From the NCBI RefSeq assembly GCF_901709675.1, contig NC_051098.1:4598000-4661999 (forward strand): a DNA stretch of 64,000 nucleotides. The letters are read 5' to 3'. Within the stretch, counting starts at the first letter, position 1; every line of letters starts with the position of its first letter. Below are positions 53,557-64,000 of this stretch, piece by piece. Under the pieces are notes generated by a model that saw only the letters and a list, made by a program, of their open reading frames with translations, searched no databases and was not told the DNA's origin. Source of the stretch: Syngnathus acus. Taxonomy: Eukaryota > Chordata > Actinopteri > Syngnathiformes > Syngnathidae. A program made the translations under genes and the position numbers.

Positions 53557-56500
53557 GTCAGCAAGATTACTCAAACCGAAGCACTCACTTGTGTTCTCAA
53601 AGCAGTAAGTGCTTCTCGTTGGGGTGGTCCTGGTGACTTTCCGATCTACCATTGGTCAAAATTGTTCAATGCAATGTCTTGACCCCAACCAAGCTAAATA
53701 GTCAGCAAAATGACTCAAACCTAAGCACTCACCTGTGTTCTGAAAGCAGTTAAGTGCTTCTCGTTGGGGGAGTTGTGTTGGTTTTTCCTTCGACCATTGG
53801 TCAAAATTGATCAACGTAATGTCTTGACCCCAACCAAGCAGTAAGTGCTTCTCGTTGGGGTCGTCGTCCTGGTGACTTTCCAATCTGCCATTGGTCAGAA
53901 TTGTTCAATGCAATGTCTTGACCCCAACCAAGCTGAATTGTCAGCAAGATTACTCAAACCTAAGCACTCACCTGTGTTCTGAAAGCAGTAAGTGCTTCTC
54001 GTTGGGGTAGTCCTGTTGGTTTTCCTTCTACCCTTGGTCAAAATTGGTCACTTTATTGTCTTGACCTCAACCAAGTTGAGCATGCTGATATGTCAGCAAG
54101 ATTACTCACTCAACCTAAGCACTCACTTGTGTTCTCAAAGCAGTAAGTGCTTCTCGTTGGGGTAGTCCTGGTGACTTTCCAATCTACCTACCATTGGTCA
54201 AAATTGTTCAATGCAATGTCTTGACCCCAACCAAGCTAAATTGTCAGCAAGATTACTCAAGCACTCAACTGGTTTCTGAAAGCTGTAAGTGCTTCTCGTT
54301 GGGGCAGTCTTGGTGACTTCCCAAGCTACCATTGGTCCAAATTCAAGTTCAATGCAATGTCTTGACCCCAACCAAGCTAAATTGTCAGCAAGATTACTCG
54401 AACCTAAGCACTCACCTGTGTTCTGAAAGCGGTAAGTGCTTCTCGTTGGGGTAGTTCTGTTGGTTCTGCCTTCTACCACGATTGTTCAGTTTAATGTCTT
54501 GACCTCAACCAAGTTGAGCATGCTAATACGTCAGCAAGATTACTCAAACCGAAGCACTCGCTTGTGTTCTGAAAGCAGTAAGTGCTTCTCATTGGGGTAG
54601 TCTTTGAACTTTCCAAACTGTCTTTTCAAAAAGTTGATGATATCAAATCGTGACCATGTCAAATGGAGGCCTTGACGATCTTCCTGTCCCAGAACCTATT
54701 CTCGGGAGTTTCAGCATTCCTTTGCAATAGCATGACGTTCTTGGTCATTAACACACCCCAAGCAATTGTACTGACTGGGATTTTTACTGCAGTAAGTGCT
54801 TTTGTTGGGGTATTGTTGCTGCACAAACATCAAGTTCCCGGCCCTTGGGACATGGTGGGAACTCAATTCCTGGATGATTTTTGCTGCTTTTGCATTACTG
54901 AAAAATACTCACGTAGTCACTTTGTGATGACCTCAAATTGAAACACCAATGTTTTTCTTTTCACAAGTGCTTCCTTTTGGGGTTGTCGCGGCAGTGGATT
55001 TCTCAGAAAACAGCTGTTCCCACTGATAACGATCGCATGAATTGACAACGATTATAGCCATTCATTAACCCCAATACATTCCTGACGTCACATCATCCCT
55101 TTGACATTTAAATGCGTGAAAGGCGGAGTTCAGTTTCAATGGCTGAAATTTGTATTTAAGAAGACTGCACAACTTCTCCACCCAAGGAAGCAGGAGGAAG
55201 TTTGACGTGGCAGGTATGGTCCATCAGGGAACTGGCAATGCTCATAAGAAGGCAGACCTGCACTCCGAGTCCGTTGCATTGACCCAACTCGAACACTTGC
55301 TTGAATTTGGAAATAGTAAGTGCTGCTTGTTGGGGCAGTCAGACAGACATGATCGCCATGATTCGTGTCCATAGTGGCACTGTATGGATGTGCCTTTAGA
55401 AATTTCCAGGTGAGCATGCTAATATGTCAGCAAGATTACTCAAACCGAAGCACTCCCTTGTGTTCTGAAAGCAGTAAGTGCTTCTCGTTGGGGGTAGTCC
55501 TGGTGACGTTCCAATCTACCTACCATTGGTCAAAATTGCTCAATGCAGTGTCTTGACCCCAACCAAGCTAAATTGTCAGCAAGATTACTCAAACCTAAGC
55601 ACTCACCTGTGTTCTGAAAGCAGTAAGTGCTTCTCGTTGGGGTACTTCTGTTGGTTTTTCCCTTCTACCGTCGGTCAAAAATTTTCAATGCAATGTCTTG
55701 ACCCCAACCAAGCCAAATTGTCAGCAAGATTACTCAAACCTAAGCACTCACTTGTGTTCTGAAATCAGTAAGTGCTTCTCGTTGGGGTAGTCCTGTTGAC
55801 TTTCCAATCTACCATTTGTCAAAATTGTCCAATGTAATGTCTTGACCCCAAGCAGGCTAAACTGTCAGCAAGATTACTCAAACCTAAGCATTCACCCGTG
55901 CTCTGAAAGCAGTAAGTGCTTCTTGTTGGGGTAGTCTTGGTGACTTGCCAATCTACCATTGCACAACTAAACAAAAGGCGGAGTTTAGTTTCAATGGCTG
56001 AAATTTGTATTTAAGAAGATTGCACAACTTCTCTACCGCGAAGAAGTTTGACGTGGCAGGTATGTCCATCAGGGAACTGGTAATGCTCATAGGAAGGAAG
56101 ACCTGCTCTCCAAGTCCGTTGCATTGACCCAACTCGAACACTGGCTTGAATTTGAAAATAGTAAGTGCTACTTGTTGGGGCAGTCAGACAGACAGACATG
56201 ATCGCCATGATTTGTGTCCATTGTGGCACTATGTGGATGTGATCTGGACCATATAGAATGAGGGGGAAAAAACGGTATTTTAGAAATTCCCAGTTGAGCA
56301 TGCTAAGTTGTCAGCAAGATTACTCAAACCGAAGCACTCACTTGTGTTCTGAAAGCAGTAAGTGCTTCTCGTTGGGGTAGTCCTGGTGACTTTCCAATCT
56401 ACCATTGGGTAAAATTGTTCAATGTAATGTCTTGACCCCAACCAAGCTAAATTGTCAGCAAGATTACTCAAACCTAAGCATTCACCCGTGTTCTGAAAGC

Positions 56501-57330
56501 TTCTCGTTAGGGTAGTTCTTCCTTCTACCACTGGTCACAAATGTTCAATTTAATGTCTTGCCCTCAGCCAAGTTGAGCATGCTAATATGTCAGCAAGATT
56601 ACTCAGACCTAAGCACTCAACTTGTCTTCTGAAAGCAGTAAGTGCTTCTCGTTGGGGTAGTCCTGGTGACTTTCCAATGTACCATTGGTCACAATTGTTC
56701 AATTTAATGTCCTGGATGGTATTTGCTGCTGCTTTGGCATTCCTGAAAAATAGTCACGTAGTCACTTTGTGATGACCTCAAATCGAAACACCGATGTTTT
56801 TCTTTTCACAAGTGCTTCCTTTTGGGGTTGTCTCGGCAGTGAATTTCTCAGAAGACAGCTGAAGGAATGGAGTCAAAAAACAAAAATCCTGCGATCGCGC
56901 GCTTCCCAAATTGTGCACCAAATCCAACACAGCTGTTCCCACTGACAGCTATTGCATGAATTGACAACGATTATAGCCATTCATTAACCGCAATACATTC
57001 CTGACGTCACATCATCCCTTTGACATTTATATGCGTGAAAGGCGGAGTTTAGTTTCAATGGCTGAAATGTGTATTTAAGAAGACTGCACAACTTCTCTAC
57101 CCAAGGAAGCAGGAAGAAGTTTGACGTGGCAGGTCTGGTCCCATCAGGGAACTGGCAAGACCTAATCTCCAAGTCCGTTGCATTGACCCAACTCGAACAC
57201 GTGCTTGAATTTGAAAATAGTAAAGTGCTACTTGTTGGGGCAGTCAGACAGACATGATCGCCATGGTTTGTGTCCACAGTGGCACTATATGGATGTGCCT
57301 TTAGACATTTCCAGGTGAGCAGGCGAATGT
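53557..57330 (+). ncRNA. mir430: Array unit 7 (3,774 bp): 20 seed-bearing copies, 3 promoter blocks
   Basis: Mature 3p starts: H8 53,606; H9 53,751; H10 53,842; H11 53,989; H12 54,144; H13 54,286; H14 54,433; H15 54,579; H16 54,793; H17 54,965; H18 55,317; H19 55,475; H20 55,624; H21 55,769; H22 55,913; H23 56,162; H24 56,359; H26 56,639; H27 56,810; H28 57,221. TATTTAAG of blocks A, C and B at 55,153, 56,008 and 57,072. Here H24 has the consensus CGTTGGGGTAG, one base shorter than in other units. Confidence 0.9.
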
Positions 57331-59770
57331 GTCAGCAAGATTACTCAAACCGAAGCACTCACTTGTGTTCTCAAAGCAGTAAGTGCTTCTCGTTGGGGTG
57401 GTCCTGGTGACTTTCCGATCTACCATTGGTCAAAATTGTTCAATGCAATGTCTTGACCCCAACCAAGCTAGATAGTCAGCAAAATGACTCAAACCTAAGC
57501 ACTCACCTGTGTTCTGAAAGCAGTTAAGTGCTTCTCGTTGGGGGAGTTGTGTTGGTTTTTCCTTCGACCATTGGTCAAAATTGATCAACGTAATGTCTTG
57601 ACCCCAACCAAGCAGTAAGTGCTTCTCGTTGGGGTCGTCGTCCTGGTGACTTTCCAATCTGCCATTGGTCAGAATTGTTCAATGCAATGTCTTGACCCCA
57701 ACCAAGCTGAATTGTCAGCAAGATTACTCAAACCTAAGCACTCACCTGTGTTCTGAAAGCAGTAAGTGCTTCTCGTTGGGGTAGTCCTGTTGGTTTTCCT
57801 TCTACCCTTGGTCAAAATTGGTCACTTTAATGTCTTGACCTCAACCAAGTTGAGCATGCTGATATGTCAGCAAGATTACTCACTCAACCTAAGCACTCAC
57901 TTGTGTTCTCAAAGCAGTAAGTGCTTCTCGTTGGGGTAGTCCTGGTGACTTTCCAATCTACCTACCATTGGTCAAAATTGTTCAATGCAATGTCTTGACC
58001 CCAACCAAGCTAAATTGTCAGCAAGATTACTCAAGCACTCAACTGGTTTCTGAAAGCTGTAAGTGCTTCTCGTTGGGGCAGTCTTGGTGACTTCCCAAGC
58101 TACCATTGGTCCAAATTCAAGTTCAATGCAATGTCTTGACCCCAACCAAGCTAAATTGTCAGCAAGATTACTCGAACCTAAGCACTCACCTGTGTTCTGA
58201 AAGCGGTAAGTGCTTCTCGTTGGGGTAGTTCTGTTGGTTCTGCCTTCTACCACGATTGTTCAGTTTAATGTCTTGACCTCAACCAAGTTGAGCATGCTAA
58301 TACGTCAGCAAGATTACTCAAACCGAAGCACTCGCTTGTGTTCTGAAAGCAGTAAGTGCTTCTCATTGGGGTAGTCTTTGAACTTTCCAAACTGTCTTTT
58401 CAAAAAGTTGATGATATCAAATCGTGACCATGTCAAATGGAGGCCTTGACGATCTTCCTGTCCCAGAACCTATTCTCGGGAGTTTCAGCATTCCTTTGCA
58501 ATAGCATGACGTTCTTGGTCATTAACACACCCCAAGCAATTGTACTGACTGGGATTTTTACTGCAGTAAGTGCTTTTGTTGGGGTATTGTTGCTGCACAA
58601 ACATCAAGTTCCCGGCCCTTGGGACATGGTGGGAACTCAATTCCTGGATGATTTTTGCTGCTTTTGCATTACTGAAAAATACTCACGTAGTCACTTTGTG
58701 ATGACCTCAAATTGAAACACCAATGTTTTTCTTTTCACAAGTGCTTCCTTTTGGGGTTGTCGCGGCAGTGGATTTCTCAGAAAACAGCTGTTCCCACTGA
58801 TAACGATCGCATGAATTGACAACGATTATAGCCATTCATTAACCCCAATACATTCCTGACGTCACATCATCCCTTTGACATTTAAATGCGTGAAAGGCGG
58901 AGTTCAGTTTCAATGGCTGAAATTTGTATTTAAGAAGACTGCACAACTTCTCCACCCAAGGAAGCAGGAGGAAGTTTGACGTGGCAGGTATGGTCCATCA
59001 GGGAACTGGCAATGCTCATAAGAAGGCAGACCTGCACTCCGAGTCCGTTGCATTGACCCAACTCGAACACTTGCTTGAATTTGGAAATAGTAAGTGCTGC
59101 TTGTTGGGGCAGTCAGACAGACATGATCGCCATGATTCGTGTCCATAGTGGCACTGTATGGATGTGCCTTTAGAAATTTCCAGGTGAGCATGCTAATATG
59201 TCAGCAAGATTACTCAAACCGAAGCACTCCCTTGTGTTCTGAAAGCAGTAAGTGCTTCTCGTTGGGGGTAGTCCTGGTGACGTTCCAATCTACCTACCAT
59301 TGGTCAAAATTGCTCAATGCAGTGTCTTGACCCCAACCAAGCTAAATTGTCAGCAAGATTACTCAAACCTAAGCACTCACCTGTGTTCTGAAAGCAGTAA
59401 GTGCTTCTCGTTGGGGTACTTCTGTTGGTTTTTCCCTTCTACCGTCGGTCAAAAATTTTCAATGCAATGTCTTGACCCCAACCAAGCCAAATTGTCAGCA
59501 AGATAACTCAAACCTAAGCACTCACTTGTGTTCTGAAATCAGTAAGTGCTTCTCGTTGGGGTAGTCCTGTTGACTTTCCAATCTACCATTTGTCAAAATT
59601 GTCCAATGTAATGTCTTGACCCCAAGCAGGCTAAACTGTCAGCAGCAGTACCGTTTTTTTCCGTGTATAATGCGCCCCCATGTATAATACGCACCCTAAA
59701 AATGGCATGTTGATGCTGGAAAAAAGCCTGTACCCATGTATAATACGCACCCAATTTTTTTTTTTTTTTT

Positions 59771-59802
<32 letters not shown>

Positions 59803-61757
59803 GTCCCAATGATCGTCACACACGCAGGGAGGCAATGGGTCCCATTTTTATAGTCTTTGGTATGGTCTTAACTAGGCTGGATGTATTTTTTTTTTGTTGG
59901 CGTTGATTTCTCCGACTGCCCATAAAGGCACCACCGCGATCAGATGAAAAGAGAGGAAAGTGACGTGCGGACATGTGAAAAAGGCGGCTCTGTATGGGAG
60001 AGACGTTGAAGAGGAATAAAAACACCCTTGGAAACCAAAACTTGCCCCTCGTCGTGACTCGGAGCCGCAACAAATGTTTCGGATTTGTGTAGGGTACATT
60101 GTGACAGCAAACGAGCAGGTGATCGAGCAAGCGTCTGATACGAGAGCATTGCGTTCGTATGGAGCGTGTTTGAAGTGAACAGCAGAGACGAAAGGAACAT
60201 GGCAAAGTGTTGTGAAATAAAATATTACCTGTAATACGCATTTTGTTATTTGCTGATTGTATTAAACTATCACATTCATTGTCAGTCAAGAAGAGAAGAG
60301 GACTATTATCCCTTCTTTGACGAAATGACCAGAGCACTTAAGTGCTTCTTGTTGGGGTAGTCTTGGTGACTTGCCAATCTACCATTGCACAACTAAACAA
60401 AAGGCGGAGTTTAGTTTCAATGGCTGAAATTTGTATTTAAGAAGATTGCACAACTTCTCTACCGCGAAGAAGTTTGACGTGGCAGGTATGTCCATCAGGG
60501 AACTGGTAATGCTCATAGGAAGGAAGACCTGCTCTCCAAGTCCGTTGCATTGACCCAACTCGAACACTGGCTTGAATTTGAAAATAGTAAGTGCTACTTG
60601 TTGGGGCAGTCAGACAGACAGACATGATCGCCATGATTTGTGTCCATTGTGGCACTATGTGGATGTGATCTGGACCATATAGAATGAGGGGGAAAAAACG
60701 GTATTTTAGAAATTCCCAGTTGAGCATGCTAAGTTGTCAGCAAGATTACTCAAACCGAAGCACTCACTTGTGTTCTGAAAGCAGTAAGTGCTTCTCGTTT
60801 GGGGTAGTCCTGGTGACTTTCCAATCTACCATTGGGTAAAATTGTTCAATGTAATGTCTTGACCCCAACCAAGCTAAATTGTCAGCAAGATTACTCAAAC
60901 CTAAGCATTCACCCGTGTTCTGAAAGCTTCTCGTTAGGGTAGTTCTTCCTTCTACCACTGGTCACAAATGTTCAATTTAATGTCTTGCCCTCAGCCAAGT
61001 TGAGCATGCTAATATGTCAGCAAGATTACTCAGACCTAAGCACTCAACTTGTCTTCTGAAAGCAGTAAGTGCTTCTCGTTGGGGTAGTCCTGGTGACTTT
61101 CCAATGTACCATTGGTCACAATTGTTCAATTTAATGTCCTGGATGGTATTTGCTGCTGCTTTGGCATTCCTGAAAAATAGTCACGTAGTCACTTTGTGAT
61201 GACCTCAAATCGAAACACCGATGTTTTTCTTTTCACAAGTGCTTCCTTTTGGGGTTGTCTCGGCAGTGAATTTCTCAGAAGACAGCTGAAGGAATGGGGT
61301 CAAAAAACAAAAATCCTGCGATCGCGCGCTTCCCAAATTGTGCACCAAATCCAACACAGCTGTTCCCACTGACAGCTATTGCATGAATTGACAACGATTA
61401 TAGCCATTCATTAACCGCAATACATTCCTGACGTCACATCATCCCTTTGACATTTATATGCGTGAAAGGCGGAGTTTAGTTTCAATGGCTGAAATGTGTA
61501 TTTAAGAAGACTGCACAACTTCTCTACCCAAGGAAGCAGGAAGAAGTTTGACGTGGCAGGTCTGGTCCCATCAGGGAACTGGCAAGACCTAATCTCCAAG
61601 TCCGTTGCATTGACCCAACTCGAACACGTGCTTGAATTTGAAAATAGTAAAGTGCTACTTGTTGGGGCAGTCAGACAGACATGATCGCCATGGTTTGTGT
61701 CCACAGTGGCACTATATGGATGTGCCTTTAGACATTTCCAGGTGAGCAGGCGAATGT
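57331..61757 (+). ncRNA. mir430: Array unit 8 (4,427 bp with insert): 20 seed-bearing copies, one broken, 3 promoter blocks
   Basis: Mature 3p starts: H8 57,380; H9 57,525; H10 57,616; H11 57,763; H12 57,918; H13 58,060; H14 58,207; H15 58,353; H16 58,567; H17 58,739; H18 59,091; H19 59,249; H20 59,398; H21 59,543; H22 60,339 (5' arm lost); H23 60,588; H24 60,785; H26 61,066; H27 61,237; H28 61,648. TATTTAAG of blocks A, C and B at 58,927, 60,434 and 61,499. A foreign 0.7-kb segment (59,646-60,334) lies in the H22 5' arm. Confidence 0.9.
59646..60334. mobile_element. Foreign insert in unit 8, TACCG...ATAATACGCACCC repeat family
   Basis: Starts GCAGTACCGTTTTTTTCCGT, then GTATAATGCGCCCCCATG and two more TATAATACGCACCC phrases, then two long T runs (59,756-59,773 and 59,777-59,800). 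The rest is unrelated to the array and holds an overlapping 173-residue minus-strand frame with no motif I know. About 43 bp of array text (the H22 5' arm and loop) is missing at the site, and no target duplication or matching right end is visible, so it may be a partial element or a repaired break. Confidence 0.75.
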
Positions 61758-64000
61758 GTCAGCAAGATTACTCAAACCGAAGCACTCACTTGTGTTCTCA
61801 AAGCAGTAAGTGCTTCTCGTTGGGGTGGTCCTGGTGACTTTCCGATCTACCATTGGTCAAAATTGTTCAATGCAATGTCTTGACCCCAACCAAGCTAAAT
61901 AGTCAGCAAAATGACTCAAACCTAAGCACTCACCTGTGTTCTGAAAGCAGTTAAGTGCTTCTCGTTGGGGGAGTTGTGTTGGTTTTTCCTTCGACCATTG
62001 GTCAAAATTGATCAACGTAATGTCTTGACCCCAACCAAGCAGTAAGTGCTTCTCGTTGGGGTCGTCGTCCTGGTGACTTTCCAATCTGCCATTGGTCAGA
62101 ATTGTTCAATGCAATGTCTTGACCCCAACCAAGCTGAATTGTCAGCAAGATTACTCAAACCTAAGCACTCACCTGTGTTCTGAAAGCAGTAAGTGCTTCT
62201 CGTTGGGGTAGTCCTGTTGGTTTTCCTTCTACCCTTGGTCAAAATTGGTCACTTTAATGTCTTGACCTCAACCAAGTTGAGCATGCTGATATGTCAGCAA
62301 GATTACTCACTCAACCTAAGCACTCACTTGTGTTCTCAAAGCAGTAAGTGCTTCTCGTTGGGGTAGTCCTGGTGACTTTCCAATCTACCTACCATTGGTC
62401 AAAATTGTTCAATGCAATGTCTTGACCCCAACCAAGCTAAATTGTCAGCAAGATTACTCAAGCACTCAACTGGTTTCTGAAAGCTGTAAGTGCTTCTCGT
62501 TGGGGCAGTCTTGGTGACTTCCCAAGCTACCATTGGTCCAAATTCAAGTTCAATGCAATGTCTTGACCCCAACCAAGCTAAATTGTCAGCAAGATTACTC
62601 GAACCTAAGCACTCACCTGTGTTCTGAAAGCGGTAAGTGCTTCTCGTTGGGGTAGTTCTGTTGGTTCTGCCTTCTACCACGATTGTTCAGTTTAATGTCT
62701 TGACCTCAACCAAGTTGAGCATGCTAATACGTCAGCAAGATTACTCAAACCGAAGCACTCGCTTGTGTTCTGAAAGCAGTAAGTGCTTCTCATTGGGGTA
62801 GTCTTTGAACTTTCCAAACTGTCTTTTCAAAAAGTTGATGATATCAAATCGTGACCATGTCAAATGGAGGCCTTGACGATCTTCCTGTCCCAGAACCTAT
62901 TCTCGGGAGTTTCAGCATTCCTTTGCAATAGCATGACGTTCTTGGTCATTAACACACCCCAAGCAATTGTACTGACTGGGATTTTTACTGCAGTAAGTGC
63001 TTTTGTTGGGGTATTGTTGCTGCACAAACATCAAGTTCCCGGCCCTTGGGACATGGTGGGAACTCAATTCCTGGATGATTTTTGCTGCTTTTGCATTACT
63101 GAAAAATACTCACGTAGTCACTTTGTGATGACCTCAAATTGAAACACCAATGTTTTTCTTTTCACAAGTGCTTCCTTTTGGGGTTGTCGCGGCAGTGGAT
63201 TTCTCAGAAAACAGCTGTTCCCACTGATAACGATCGCATGAATTGACAACGATTATAGCCATTCATTAACCCCAATACATTCCTGACGTCACATCATCCC
63301 TTTGACATTTAAATGCGTGAAAGGCGGAGTTCAGTTTCAATGGCTGAAATTTGTATTTAAGAAGACTGCACAACTTCTCCACCCAAGGAAGCAGGAGGAA
63401 GTTTGACGTGGCAGGTATGGTCCATCAGGGAACTGGCAATGCTCATAAGAAGGCAGACCTGCACTCCGAGTCCGTTGCATTGACCCAACTCGAACACTTG
63501 CTTGAATTTGGAAATAGTAAGTGCTGCTTGTTGGGGCAGTCAGACAGACATGATCGCCATGATTCGTGTCCATAGTGGCACTGTATGGATGTGCCTTTAG
63601 AAATTTCCAGGTGAGCATGCTAATATGTCAGCAAGATTACTCAAACCGAAGCACTCCCTTGTGTTCTGAAAGCAGTAAGTGCTTCTCGTTGGGGGTAGTC
63701 CTGGTGACGTTCCAATCTACCTACCATTGGTCAAAATTGCTCAATGCAGTGTCTTGACCCCAACCAAGCTAAATTGTCAGCAAGATTACTCAAACCTAAG
63801 CACTCACCTGTGTTCTGAAAGCAGTAAGTGCTTCTCGTTGGGGTACTTCTGTTGGTTTTTCCCTTCTACCGTCGGTCAAAAATTTTCAATGCAATGTCTT
63901 GACCCCAACCAAGCCAAATTGTCAGCAAGATAACTCAAACCTAAGCACTCACTTGTGTTCTGAAATCAGTAAGTGCTTCTCGTTGGGGTAGTCCTGTTGA
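61758..64000 (+). ncRNA. mir430: Array unit 9, cut by the window end: 14 seed-bearing copies, block A
   Basis: Mature 3p starts: H8 61,807; H9 61,952; H10 62,043; H11 62,190; H12 62,345; H13 62,487; H14 62,634; H15 62,780; H16 62,994; H17 63,166; H18 63,518; H19 63,676; H20 63,825; H21 63,970. TATTTAAG of block A at 63,354. Sequence is regular to the last base, so the array continues beyond the window by an unknown amount. Confidence 0.9.

Larger units (their letters stand above)
30837..64000 (+). repeat. mir430: Higher-order tandem array of miR-430-like genes, unit about 3,775 bp
   Basis: The array starts at 30,837 and runs past the window end. At the lower level it is built of monomers of about 146 bp, each with one hairpin whose 3' arm carries TAAGTGCTTCTCGTTGGGGT or a variant. 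Zebrafish miR-430c differs from this by one base (CTCT for CTCG), so the family call is secure. At the higher level, 20 such hairpins, one seedless relic and three promoter-like blocks form a unit repeated at 32,330, 36,105, 39,789, 42,231, 46,007, 49,782, 53,557, 57,331 and 61,758. Units are near identical. miR-430 is the microRNA family transcribed first from the fish zygotic genome and drives removal of maternal mRNAs through GCACUU sites. Confidence 0.95.

Noticed and set aside
59816-60337. 173-residue minus-strand frame in the unit 8 insert
   Set aside because: No recognisable motif, low-complexity parts from A/T runs, and it ends at the insert edge.
30837-64000. CRISPR array
   Set aside because: The repeat spacing is irregular (90-410 bp), the spacers are themselves repeated, the repeats fold as microRNA precursors, and the surrounding DNA is vertebrate.
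30837-64000. Ordinary centromeric-type satellite
   Set aside because: The monomers carry conserved hairpins with a known microRNA seed and interspersed promoter-like blocks, which plain satellites lack.

Overview
The window looks like teleost fish nuclear DNA. It carries a miR-430-type microRNA array, and miR-430 is the fish member of the miR-430/427/302 family. It also carries typical fish mobile elements: a Rex3/RTE LINE, an L2 LINE, a Rex1 LINE, Tc1 and hAT remnants, and a tRNA-derived SINE with an ATGG tail. I cannot name the species.

Positions 1-27,000 are mostly intergenic or intronic DNA with nested, broken transposons. At 11,684-15,017 there is a near full-length Rex3/RTE element on the minus strand. 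It has three frameshifts, one of which removes the endonuclease SDH motif. At 17,278-20,811 there is a three-level nest: a DNA element with TACCGTATTGG ends holds an L2 LINE, which holds a 213-bp hAT-type MITE with a perfect 8-bp target duplication. At 22,895-24,215 there is a 5'-truncated Rex1 whose catalytic FADD motif has become FADG. A second copy of the element at 7,199-8,500 lies at 28,016-29,127.

The only host protein-coding gene I recognise is on the minus strand. Three exons (30,484-30,300, 27,413-27,326 and 27,206-27,083) splice in frame and encode the C-terminal Nexin_C domain of a sorting nexin, most like SNX19. The upstream exons are not in the 350 bp before the array, so the array either sits in an intron of this gene, antisense to it, or has separated the gene from its 5' part.

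Positions 30,837-64,000 (continuing past the end) are the main feature: a higher-order tandem array of miR-430-like microRNA hairpins on the plus strand. The repeat unit is about 3,775 bp. Each unit holds 20 hairpins that keep the AAGTGC seed, one that has lost it, and three copies of a promoter-like block (TGACGTCA in two of the three, and TATTTAAG in all). There is a diverged leader, eight units (one with a 1,334-bp deletion, one with a 0.7-kb insertion) and a ninth that runs off the window. By hand count this gives about 172 seed-bearing hairpins and 25 promoter blocks in 33 kb.

The layout suggests many short transcription modules, each a promoter followed by a CTRCTT-type hairpin and then a run of CTTCTC-type hairpins. 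Such a design would give a very large burst of one seed class. The known role of miR-430 in fish is clearance of maternal mRNA at zygotic genome activation.
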